A stretch of 62,039 nt of DNA from Deltaproteobacteria bacterium (GTDB taxonomy: Bacteria > Myxococcota_A > Polyangia > DRWM01 > JAAZOP01): contig JACRCX010000011.1 in assembly GCA_016218815.1 (NCBI GenBank), positions 1 through 62,039 of the forward strand. The letters run 5' to 3'. The stretch's first letter is position 1. Each line of letters opens with the position of its first letter. Below, piece by piece: positions 24,990 through 33,356 of this stretch. The notes beneath the pieces are model-generated. The model did no database searches and was not told where the DNA came from. It worked only from the letters and a program-made list of their open reading frames with translations. The position numbers and the translations under genes are program-made.

Positions 24990-26055
24990 GCAGCCGCGGG
25001 TGGACCGCAGCGTCTGTCAGATGTTGCTCGACGAACGCGCGGTTGGCCCGTCCCGCAGCCCGGAGGCGGTCGGAATCACTCGCGTACGACTCGATCGCCC
25101 GCGCGATGGCGTCGGGGTCGTGCGGAGGTACCACGATTGCGCCCTCCTCGGGGACCAGGTCCGCGAGATGCGGCCACGGCGACAGGATCAGCGCCAGCCC
25201 GGCCGCCATCGCCTCCACGAGCGAAGAGGGATGGCCCTCACTTCGCAGGTACGTCGGCATGACGAAGACGTGGGTCGAAGCCAGCAGGCCCTGCAAGTCC
25301 GGCACGTCCCACCCATGGTCGAGCACGGCCGTCCCCGGCGGAGGGCGTTCGCCGGCTCCGCGAATCGCATCCAGGACGAGCGCATCGGTCCCGGCCCCCG
25401 TCAGGTGGTATTCGACGCGCCTGGATCCGGGACGAAGCCGGGCGAGGGCCGCAAGAGCATCGAGAATACCCTTCTCCCGGAGGTATCGTCCGGAGTAGAT
25501 GAGGCGCAGCGGCTCATCGTCACCGGGCGGGAGGCGCGCAGGCGTCGACCGCACCAACTCGCTACGGCGAACGACGTTCGGCACCCACACGGCCTCGCGA
25601 CCATACTTTTCCCGAACGAAGGACGTGTCCCGCGGGCACTCCACCAGGACGGCGTCGGAGGAGCGAAGCAAATCCGCCAGCATCCAACGCTGGACGCGGT
25701 TGTGCTTTTCCGCGACGCACCACTGCAGCCGTCCGGCACGGATGTCGGCGACCGTAGCCGCGCCGCACGCCTGGGCTGCACGCAGCAGAGGGTGCTCGCG
25801 GTACACGCCGTTCTCGTACTGGAGGATGATGTGCAGGACGTCCGCTCCGCCAGCGATGGCCTTCGCGGAACGCCACGCATCGACCAGGCCGCGCCGCAAA
25901 TAGCCCCCATCGGCAGGAAGCGTCAGCTCGAGCGGTCGGAAAGACACCTCCCCGGCCAGCACCTCCGAGCGCCGGATATTGTCCAGAATCCTGCCGTACG
26001 TCCCGGCCATGCCGCCGGGGCGGGGGTAGGGGCCGGCGAGCAGCACATTCATCAT
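24940..26055 (-). CDS. glycosyltransferase family 4
   Basis: A 371-residue GT-B enzyme: MNVLLAGPYPRPGGMAGTYG (N-terminal loop), VWVPNVV, LRLIYSGRYLREKGILDALA (donor-binding domain) and the E-x7-E region SSLVEAMAAGLALILS. It should extend the repeat unit. Its start overlaps the stop of the next upstream gene (26052), indicating coupling. Confidence 0.85.
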   Translation of the reverse strand: MMNVLLAGPYPRPGGMAGTYGRILDNIRRSEVLAGEVSFRPLELTLPADGGYLRRGLVDAWRSAKAIAGGADVLHIILQYENGVYREHPLLRAAQACGAATVADIRAGRLQWCVAEKHNRVQRWMLADLLRSSDAVLVECPRDTSFVREKYGREAVWVPNVVRRSELVRSTPARLPPGDDEPLRLIYSGRYLREKGILDALAALARLRPGSRRVEYHLTGAGTDALVLDAIRGAGERPPPGTAVLDHGWDVPDLQGLLASTHVFVMPTYLRSEGHPSSLVEAMAAGLALILSPWPHLADLVPEEGAIVVPPHDPDAIARAIESYASDSDRLRAAGRANRAFVEQHLTDAAVHPRLLGVYRSIRTRRQGQVR

Positions 26056-27221
26056 GCCGGTCCGCCGCCCCCTCCCCGGGCGTCGCGACCCCGGGGCGCG
26101 CCGTCATCCGAGGGCTGCGGAGCCCCCGCACGCTGCTGCTCCGCAGCTTGCGCGTCGCGCGGACGTCCGGACATTCCCCCGGCGATGCACGAAGCGATGC
26201 GCTTCATGCAATCGCGGAACCGGTACTCGCGCATGACCCTGCGGAAACCCGCACGGGCCATCTCCACCCGCTCGCTCTCGTGTTCCAGATAGTAGTGCAG
26301 CTTCTCGACCAACTCGTCGGCACCCTCGTAGCCCGCGATTTCCTCGCCGGTCCGGAAGAAACTGTCAAGGTACTGCCCGCCGTCCGAAATCTGCATCACG
26401 CCGTTTCCAGGCAGGTTGAACAGCCTGTAGCTGCCCACCGTGTACTTTCCGCGATTGTGGATGTTGAATCCGATCTTCGCGCGCTGGTACAAGGGCACCA
26501 CCTGGTCGTACGGCAACTTGCTCACCCAGCCGGGAAAACCATGGACAAGGTTGAAATACAGGTTCCGCTTCGGCGTCGTCGCACCGTGGAGGCGGAAACG
26601 GTCACCGAACGCCCTCTTCACGGCAGCCACGAGTGACATCTTGCCGACCACCTGCGACCCGACGAACACGATGTCGACGTCCCGCGGTTGCGCGAACAGG
26701 TCGTCCTCGAAGCGATCGGGCCGGAAGGCAGCATCAAAGAGACCGAGCGGCACGAAGTCATACCGTTTCGCCCCGCAGTATGCCAACTTCTCCGCCATGC
26801 CCATGTCCGGGCTGTAGGCAGGGCTGTGGAACAGGACGTGATCGTACGCGTGGAGATACGCGATGTCCCGGTCGTAGGCGGTGATCGGACCGTCCGTCGT
26901 GCGGAGCACCTTGTAGACCTGCAGGCGCCGCAGAAACTCCGGGTGGTACGGGAAGCAATTGTCCACGACCAGCGCATCGGCGTCGGCGGCTATCAGGACC
27001 GCTTCCAGGTCGGAGTACATGCGCACCAAGCGCGCGTCCCGCGCGAAGTACAGGTTATCCAGGAGTTGCGCGCGAGTGTACAGTTCGTAATCCAGGTACG
27101 GATCGTGGTTGAACGGGACGAACACGAGGGACCCGCCGGACGACGCCGCGATCTCGCGGCGCCAGTATTCCGCCTCGTATCCGCGCTTGTTGAATGAGTA
27201 GACGATTTTCACTCGTTCCAT
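26052..27221 (-). CDS. glycosyltransferase (GT-B, CgeB/family 1-like)
   Basis: A 389-residue protein. The N-terminal half has IVYSFNKRGYEAEYWRREIA. The C-terminal half has VDIVFVGSQVVGKMSLVAAV, GFNIHNRGKYTVGSYRLFNL and YLDSFFRTGEEIAGYEGADE, the pattern of PF13524-like transferases. The start at MERVK is preferred because the upstream residues are low-complexity. The final ~45 residues are a Gly/Asp/Arg-rich disordered tail. Donor and acceptor sugars are unknown. Confidence 0.75.
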   Translation of the reverse strand: MERVKIVYSFNKRGYEAEYWRREIAASSGGSLVFVPFNHDPYLDYELYTRAQLLDNLYFARDARLVRMYSDLEAVLIAADADALVVDNCFPYHPEFLRRLQVYKVLRTTDGPITAYDRDIAYLHAYDHVLFHSPAYSPDMGMAEKLAYCGAKRYDFVPLGLFDAAFRPDRFEDDLFAQPRDVDIVFVGSQVVGKMSLVAAVKRAFGDRFRLHGATTPKRNLYFNLVHGFPGWVSKLPYDQVVPLYQRAKIGFNIHNRGKYTVGSYRLFNLPGNGVMQISDGGQYLDSFFRTGEEIAGYEGADELVEKLHYYLEHESERVEMARAGFRRVMREYRFRDCMKRIASCIAGGMSGRPRDAQAAEQQRAGAPQPSDDGAPRGRDARGGGGGPA

Positions 27222-27264
27222 CCCCGGGGCCGGCCGCGTCCCCGGCCACGACCGACGCCCGCTT

Positions 27265-27945
27265 CTAGCGCGACGACCAACGGCGCGAGCGAAGCACGAA
27301 GTTGTGGCTCGCAAGCCACTCCGGATTCCGGTATCCGCGAATGACCTCGAAGAAGGCCGACAGCCGGCGTTCGAGGTCCTTCACCCGGAAGCCGCGAAGG
27401 CCCACCTCCCAGAAGTGCTGTCCCTCGCAGTACCGTGGTTCCAGGCCGTCCGGCCGCTCCCACCAACGGCCCACATCGGCGATCACAGACCAGTCCCAAT
27501 CCCGGACTCCCGGCGTCAGCCGCAGGCGGAGGTGGCGTCCGTGAACGGGAAGGTAGATCAGCGCGTAACGCCCGACCCGGGCGATTTCCGCGAGCGCGCG
27601 TTCCGTATGCGCCGCCGCGAAGTGTTCCAGCACGTGGGACGCCACGACGACGTCGAACTGCCGGTCGCCGAACATGTTCATCTCGTGCACGCTGCCGATG
27701 TGATCGGCATGCGAAAGCTCGTCGATGTCCAGCGTCGTCACCTCGAAGCCCTGCCACCGCAGCACGACGGTGTCCAATCCCTGCCCGGGCCCGACGATGA
27801 GCACGGCCCGCACGCCGTCCAGCGACCGCAGATCGCGGTACGTCGCGTAGGCGTTCATGAAATTCACCAGGTGCAGCGGATGCCTCCACCAGGCTTCGCG
27901 ATCCACGGGCATCACGGCAGGATCCGGAATCTTCGTTTCGCCCAT
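27265..27945 (-). CDS. class I SAM-dependent methyltransferase
   Basis: A 226-residue protein: RAVLIVGPGQGLDTVVLRWQ (motif I variant), VTTLDIDELSHADHIG (motif II) and FDVVVASHVLEHF (motif IV). It lies 4 bp downstream of the flippase stop, in the same transcription unit. Likely a sugar O-methyltransferase of the repeat unit. Confidence 0.75.
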   Translation of the reverse strand: MGETKIPDPAVMPVDREAWWRHPLHLVNFMNAYATYRDLRSLDGVRAVLIVGPGQGLDTVVLRWQGFEVTTLDIDELSHADHIGSVHEMNMFGDRQFDVVVASHVLEHFAAAHTERALAEIARVGRYALIYLPVHGRHLRLRLTPGVRDWDWSVIADVGRWWERPDGLEPRYCEGQHFWEVGLRGFRVKDLERRLSAFFEVIRGYRNPEWLASHNFVLRSRRWSSR

Positions 27946-27949
27946 TCGC

Positions 27950-29461
27950 CTACCTCACCGCCACCACCGCGTCCCGCCGCGCAGGAAAGACGTCAAGCCG
28001 GCGAGCCAGCGCCCATGCGACCGCGATGTACGCCAGCCCGCCCACCGCCAGGCCCAGGCATCCCGCCCAAGTCCCCCGCGTCCACGTCAGGGCCCGTCCC
28101 GCGCCCAAGGTCAGCACTCCGGCCACGAGGTAACCCAGGAAGTCCCGGCGCACTCCCGTCCACGCCGATTCGGCGAGGACGCGCCTGTGCGCCGCCACCA
28201 AGTACGCGAAGAAGAAGACCACGTTGGCGCCCAGCCACACCGCCGCGGCTCCAACGATCCCGAAGCGCGGAATCATGACCAGCCACGCGGGCACCGCGCC
28301 GGCGAGACAGATCGCATTGAAGACCAGCGGGACCCGGGTGTGGCCGGACGCCACGAGCAGGGTGTGCGGCGCGTTCCAGGCGCCGGCGAGCAGACTGGCG
28401 GCGCCCAGGAGGCTCAGCGCCGGCGCGCCGGCGCGCGCCACGACATCCGACCCGGTCCAGACTCGAAGCACTTCGCCCGCGAAGAGCGTCACGGCGAGGG
28501 CAATCCCCACGACGAAGAAGCAGTTCACCTGGGCCGCGCGGTGGTACTCCGCGCGGAGCGCCTCCCGATTGCCGGCCGCCGAGAGTCCGGCGAAGCGCGG
28601 AAACACGGCGATCGAGACCGACCACGCGATCATCGCAACTCCACCGCTCGCGGTGGACGCCACGGAGTAGTACCCTAGCTGGTCGAGCGGCAGGAATCCC
28701 GCCGTGACCAGGCGGTCTCCCTGGGCGAGTGCGACCAGCAGGACGCCGACGAGGTTGAAGCTGAGCGCGAAACGCCAGACCTCCCGGAACACGCTCCACC
28801 GCGCCCGGGCGGCGGCAGACGACGACCGCCGCAGCAGGAGCCACGCGGCAATGCAGGTCGCCAGCATCTCCGCCGCGTTCGCGACGGCGAACGTCATCAC
28901 GTACGCAGTCACGGTCGGCGACACGAACCACACGACCGCCAGCGCACCCAGGGAACGAATTGCAGCCGCGGCGATGGAGATCCCGCTCTGGAGGACCTGC
29001 GCTTCCAGACCGCGCAGCACGCCGCTGTAGAGCGAGGTCGGCCACTGGAGCATGATCGCCCCCGCACCGATCAGCAAGGCCGCGTGCACTTCCTCGGCCG
29101 ACAAGTAACGCGCTTCGATCCAATGGTCGGCGATCCATCCCGAGGCACCCGCCAATCCCCCGCCGATGCAAAGCGCGATCGCCCAGTAGACGACTTCGAA
29201 AGTCCTGATGAGATTCTTGTTCTCGGACCCATCCCGTCCCAGGGCGACGTTCCGGGCGATTTCCCGGTTCGCCGTGCCCGAGAGGCCGAGGTCCAGAAAC
29301 CCAAAGAAGACGCTGAGCCCCGCGAAGAAGCCCACAAGACCGTAGGCCTCCGCGCCGACGGCCTGCACCACGGCGGGAACGATCAGGATGCTGAGAGCGG
29401 CGTTCCAGCCCCGTGCGGCGACGTTGGCCACGACGTTCCACCGCAGCGACGGCGCTCTCAT
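27950..29461 (-). CDS. wzx: oligosaccharide flippase (Wzx, MOP superfamily)
   Basis: A 503-residue integral membrane protein with about 12-14 hydrophobic segments and the MOP-type N-terminus NVVANVAARGWNAALSILIV followed by Y-G-L-V-G-F-F. It should translocate the undecaprenyl-diphosphate-linked repeat unit to the periplasm, in concert with the Wzy-like protein encoded upstream at 31773. The name wzx is by family and context. Confidence 0.85.
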   Translation of the reverse strand: MRAPSLRWNVVANVAARGWNAALSILIVPAVVQAVGAEAYGLVGFFAGLSVFFGFLDLGLSGTANREIARNVALGRDGSENKNLIRTFEVVYWAIALCIGGGLAGASGWIADHWIEARYLSAEEVHAALLIGAGAIMLQWPTSLYSGVLRGLEAQVLQSGISIAAAAIRSLGALAVVWFVSPTVTAYVMTFAVANAAEMLATCIAAWLLLRRSSSAAARARWSVFREVWRFALSFNLVGVLLVALAQGDRLVTAGFLPLDQLGYYSVASTASGGVAMIAWSVSIAVFPRFAGLSAAGNREALRAEYHRAAQVNCFFVVGIALAVTLFAGEVLRVWTGSDVVARAGAPALSLLGAASLLAGAWNAPHTLLVASGHTRVPLVFNAICLAGAVPAWLVMIPRFGIVGAAAVWLGANVVFFFAYLVAAHRRVLAESAWTGVRRDFLGYLVAGVLTLGAGRALTWTRGTWAGCLGLAVGGLAYIAVAWALARRLDVFPARRDAVVAVR

Positions 29462-29510
29462 GGCCCACCACCGGCTCGAACACCACCAGCCGCCCCGGTT
29501 CCACTTCCGT

Positions 29511-31700
29511 TCACACCGTTCCGCCTAGGCGCACCGGCTTCACGGCCTGGAAGAAGGCGCTGCGGGTATGCAGGTCCTGGTCGGAGATCCCACGAAACCT
29601 CGGGGACACGTCGCAGGGCAGAAGTCCGTCGCCGTCATGGACCCGCTCGTCGAGCACCACGCGGAATCCCGCGCGGCGCAGCAGGTCCAGATGCGCGGAA
29701 TGCGGCAGCCGGTTCAGGAGGTACGGCCGCCGGCCCACGATCAACCGCCACTCCCAGTCGGCGTAGCCCCAATGGCCGTTCCAGGCCACCGCCTTTCCAT
29801 GCGACGAGTAATCGACCTCCTGCGAGAGGAAGCCGCCGGGACGCAGCCAACCAAACACGCTCGCATACGTCCCTGCCACGTCCTCCACATGCTCCATGAC
29901 CGCCTGCGAGAACACCAGGTCGACCGGCTCCGCCGCGACCGCGCCGGACTTCCCCCACGACGGAAGACGCCGGATCGTGATGCTCGTCCCCGTTCCACCC
30001 CGGACCGCGCACCGGAGTTCCTCGAGCCGGTCGGGGGCGAGTGCCGCCTCCACGCGCTCGTCGTCGAGGACGTGCCTCGGGAAGTCGTAGCTCGCGAGGC
30101 GCGGCCGAACGCGAGGGAACTCCATCTCGTCAGGGATCGCGGCCCTGCTTCGCAGCAGCGCGATCAGCTGCTGGAGCATCGCCTGGTCCCGTTCCACGTC
30201 CGCGTACGACACGACGTCGAGCGCGCGCAGCTCGCACGCCCCACAGAGCAGCGCCATGAAACCCGAGCCCAGGGTGTCGCCCGGGCCCAACTCCGCCACG
30301 ACGGACGGGGCGGTCGTGAGTCCACTCACATGGGCGCGAACGAGGTGGCGCAACCACACACCGTAGCAGTACCGCGCGCTGTCCGAGCCGTGGGTCGCTC
30401 CCCTCGGCCGCAACGCAGCGGGGGCGTACGTTGCCACGCCCTTCGCAATGGCGACCAGCCGCGTATCGCCGCGCACCTCGGCACGGTGAGCCGGCCCGTC
30501 TCCCGAGGAGACTCGCGATGGGTGCCCAGCGCTGCGCGAGAGCCGCACGTTGTCCGCTGCGACCGTGTGCTCGACTTCCACCCGCTCGCCGGCGGCCGCC
30601 GCCTCGAGCAGTCGCGCATACGCACTGACCATCGCATCGGGCCGGAAGAGCCGTTCGGCCGCGGCCCGCCCGGCCATTCCCATCGCCCGTCGCGCATGAG
30701 GCGTCATCCAGGCGAACCGTTCGACCGTGCGCGCGATGTCCCCGCTGTCGCGGGGGTCGAACAGCAGCCCGTTGACGCCTTCCTCCACCAAGCAGCGGGC
30801 ATCGCCCACATCCGAGGCCAGCACGGGAACGCCGCAACTCATCGCCTCCGCCACCGCATTCGGCAGACCCTCGAAGAACGACGGCAGCACGAGCCCCGAC
30901 GACCTGCGCAGCAACCCGACCACATCCCTGGTCGGAGCATGGAACCGAACGCGGTCCCCGAGTCCGAAGTGCTCAACCAACGAGAGCGCACGCCAGTACT
31001 CCCGTCCGCCCTGCGGGTCGCCGTAGTCCGCGAACGACTCGCCGTACCAATCCAACGTGACATCGACGTCGCGCCCGCTCTGTGGCATCCGGCGCAGGGC
31101 GTCGACCAGCCCGACGACGTTCTTCTGCGGCGCGAACCGGCCCAGCCCGAGCAGCCGGATCGTCCCGCACTCACCGCCCCCGCCCGGCGACGGGCTGAAC
31201 TTCTCCAGGTCGACACCGTTGTAGATCGTGGCGACCCTACCCCGCAGCCAAGGTGCGGTCCGTTCGAGCAGGAGGCGGTTCGTGTGGGAGTTCGTCGTCA
31301 CGAAGTCGGCCACCCGGTGGAGGACGGCGTTGGGCAGCCTCGTCCAACGCGACCGTCCCTCCTGGGCCAGACGTTCCGACACCACCAGCCCCCATCGCTT
31401 CGCGGGCAGCGCCGCCACCTCCGCCAGCAACGACGGAACGGGCAGGAACGCCAGGACCGCGTCGTGCCGCCGCCGCCGCAGCAGCCGCCAGAACGCGGCG
31501 ACCCGCCCCAGCCTTGCCCGCACCTTCACGCACTCGACGTCGATCCCAGCCGCCCGCAGGTCCTCAGCGAAGAAGTCCTGCGGGTAGTACGTCAGCACGG
31601 ACACCGCGGCCCCGCGCGCCCTCAGCCCCGCCGCAAGCGCCACCATCTGCCGCTGGGCGCCTCCGGACGCCAAGTTGTCGATGACACACGTTACCCGCAC
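29511..31700 (-). CDS. fused glycosyltransferase (family 4) and SAM-dependent methyltransferase
   Basis: A 729-residue two-domain protein. Residues about 1-380 are a GT4 enzyme (VIDNLASGGAQRQMVALAAG, IYNGVDLEKFSP, LLGLGRFAPQKNVVGLVDAL, SFFEGLPNAVAEAMSCGVPV). A ~50-residue linker follows. Residues about 430-729 are a class I methyltransferase (VVAELGPGDTLGSGFMALLC, LVFSQAVMEHVEDV, GGFLSQEVDYSSHG). The frame is continuous, so the fusion is not an overlap artefact. It could add a sugar and then methylate it, possibly as a cap that ends chain growth; this is speculation. Confidence 0.8.
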   Translation of the reverse strand: MRVTCVIDNLASGGAQRQMVALAAGLRARGAAVSVLTYYPQDFFAEDLRAAGIDVECVKVRARLGRVAAFWRLLRRRRHDAVLAFLPVPSLLAEVAALPAKRWGLVVSERLAQEGRSRWTRLPNAVLHRVADFVTTNSHTNRLLLERTAPWLRGRVATIYNGVDLEKFSPSPGGGGECGTIRLLGLGRFAPQKNVVGLVDALRRMPQSGRDVDVTLDWYGESFADYGDPQGGREYWRALSLVEHFGLGDRVRFHAPTRDVVGLLRRSSGLVLPSFFEGLPNAVAEAMSCGVPVLASDVGDARCLVEEGVNGLLFDPRDSGDIARTVERFAWMTPHARRAMGMAGRAAAERLFRPDAMVSAYARLLEAAAAGERVEVEHTVAADNVRLSRSAGHPSRVSSGDGPAHRAEVRGDTRLVAIAKGVATYAPAALRPRGATHGSDSARYCYGVWLRHLVRAHVSGLTTAPSVVAELGPGDTLGSGFMALLCGACELRALDVVSYADVERDQAMLQQLIALLRSRAAIPDEMEFPRVRPRLASYDFPRHVLDDERVEAALAPDRLEELRCAVRGGTGTSITIRRLPSWGKSGAVAAEPVDLVFSQAVMEHVEDVAGTYASVFGWLRPGGFLSQEVDYSSHGKAVAWNGHWGYADWEWRLIVGRRPYLLNRLPHSAHLDLLRRAGFRVVLDERVHDGDGLLPCDVSPRFRGISDQDLHTRSAFFQAVKPVRLGGTV

Positions 31701-31772
31701 GCCCTCACCCGTTCCCCCGTGTTCCCCGGCCGACGCGTGGACCCGCCGGGAGATGCAGCCCCACGCTCGACC

Positions 31773-33356
31773 TCACCGCGCCGCTCCCGCCTCCACCCTC
31801 GTGCCGGGATCCTGCACCAGGCGCCAGCCGGCCGCGATGCGGCGAAACACCGCGATCATGGCCGCGGCGTAGACGAGAACGCGCATGTAGCTTCCGAGCT
31901 GGTTCCGCATGTTGAGGGTAAACACGATGGCCACGTTCATCGACTGGAGAAACGAGAAGCCGTCGCCCCGCAGCACCCACCGATAGTACGAGCGTGCGAC
32001 CAGCCAGCCGAGCGGAAGGAAGAGCAGGCAGCCATAGTATCCGAAGTTGTAGTACGCTTCGGCGACCGCCGAGAAGCCGAAGCCCCCCCCCTTCCGGATG
32101 TCGCGGGAGTTCTCTACCAGCCAGTCGCCCGGAGCGGTGATCCCCGTATCACCGCCGAAGACGAAACGGATCACCTCGCGCGGCACGACGTAGACCACGG
32201 CGTCCCCGATCGACAGTCCGTAGGCGAACCCGTCATGCGCACAGAAGTACATCGTCCGGACGACGGTGTTCACCGACGCGCTGATCTCCCACAAACCCTG
32301 CCAAGCGCTGGCCTCGTGCGGCGCGCCTTCGCCACTGAACACATTGGTCCCCAGGCCGGACTCGCGCGATTGCACAATCACGCTGCTGAACGCGAGCAGC
32401 CCCACGCAGACGCCCACGATGAGAACAAGGCGAATCCGCCGCACGAAGTGGTCGTAACAGACCCCTACCGCAACAACAGCAAGGAACGGAAGGCTCCGTG
32501 CTCCCATCATGAGCTGCAACAACGCGATCCCCAGGACGCTTACGGCGACGGCGGCCCGCTGGCTCCACGACGCAGCGACACTCAGCGTGCACAACACAAG
32601 CGTGATCCACCCGAACTGCGTGCGGAAGTAAGCCCGGCTCAGAAAGGACTCGGAGGGATCACGATACAGCTCGATGTACTCCAGCCGGAACGCCCGGCTT
32701 CCTTCATAGTAGAAGTACGCCAGCGTGAACGCGGCGAACACGAAGAACAGCACCCAGATCGTGCGGCGGACGACGCCACCGCCGAATTCCGCTCCCGACA
32801 CCCACGTCTCCGGCAAGCGCTGCGGATGCCGCTCCTGCATCTTTCGAGTGGCCTCGCGCACGAAGGCAATCAGGCAGCCGAGGACCGTCATGCCCAGGCA
32901 CAGTCCAATCAGAGCAACCGCGTTCGGCGCATAGGACCCGCCCACGGCAAGGTCGCGCGTCGGGTCTCGCTGGAACACGGAGAGCTTGAGGAAGTAGCCC
33001 GTCAGAAACGGCGAGTGCCAGATGTACAGCGCCGCCACAAGCAGCAAGGGGGCGCCCATGTAGCTTCCCGTCGTCCGCACGGACCACCACGCGAAGACGA
33101 CCACCAGCGCAAGCTGGAGGATAAGGTTGGTCTGCACGTGCAAGGTCGACGTCGACGCCAACAGGAACACGGAGTGGAGAAGGAGGGCACAGGCCCCCAC
33201 GAGCGCCGCGGGGCGTGAAAAGTCCGGCTCGACCAGCGGCCGCCTCGAGTGGAAACCCGCGACGGCCGACGCCCATCCGAGCCCTGTCTGATGCGATCCG
33301 ACCAACGGTCCACCCGTCACGGCGTCCGAATCACTCCTGCACTCGCTCGGCAACAA
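31773..33356 (-). CDS. wzy: O-antigen/capsule repeat-unit polymerase (Wzy-like)
   Basis: A 527-residue membrane protein with about 11-12 predicted hydrophobic segments. A large extracytoplasmic loop region contains SRDIRKGGGFGFSAVAEAYY and NFGYYGCLLFLPLGWL, the typical end of O-antigen polysaccharide polymerases. It would polymerise flipped repeat units in the periplasm. Its start lies inside the 3' end of the asparagine synthase gene (26-bp overlap). Sequence conservation in this family is low, so the call leans on topology and context. Confidence 0.75.
   Translation of the reverse strand: MLPSECRSDSDAVTGGPLVGSHQTGLGWASAVAGFHSRRPLVEPDFSRPAALVGACALLLHSVFLLASTSTLHVQTNLILQLALVVVFAWWSVRTTGSYMGAPLLLVAALYIWHSPFLTGYFLKLSVFQRDPTRDLAVGGSYAPNAVALIGLCLGMTVLGCLIAFVREATRKMQERHPQRLPETWVSGAEFGGGVVRRTIWVLFFVFAAFTLAYFYYEGSRAFRLEYIELYRDPSESFLSRAYFRTQFGWITLVLCTLSVAASWSQRAAVAVSVLGIALLQLMMGARSLPFLAVVAVGVCYDHFVRRIRLVLIVGVCVGLLAFSSVIVQSRESGLGTNVFSGEGAPHEASAWQGLWEISASVNTVVRTMYFCAHDGFAYGLSIGDAVVYVVPREVIRFVFGGDTGITAPGDWLVENSRDIRKGGGFGFSAVAEAYYNFGYYGCLLFLPLGWLVARSYYRWVLRGDGFSFLQSMNVAIVFTLNMRNQLGSYMRVLVYAAAMIAVFRRIAAGWRLVQDPGTRVEAGAAR

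Noticed and set aside
29568..33218. A 1216-codon open frame on the plus strand opposite the glycosyltransferase and polymerase genes
   Set aside because: It is antisense to clearly conserved proteins and is open only because of high GC; its translation is Arg/His/Pro-rich with no domain.
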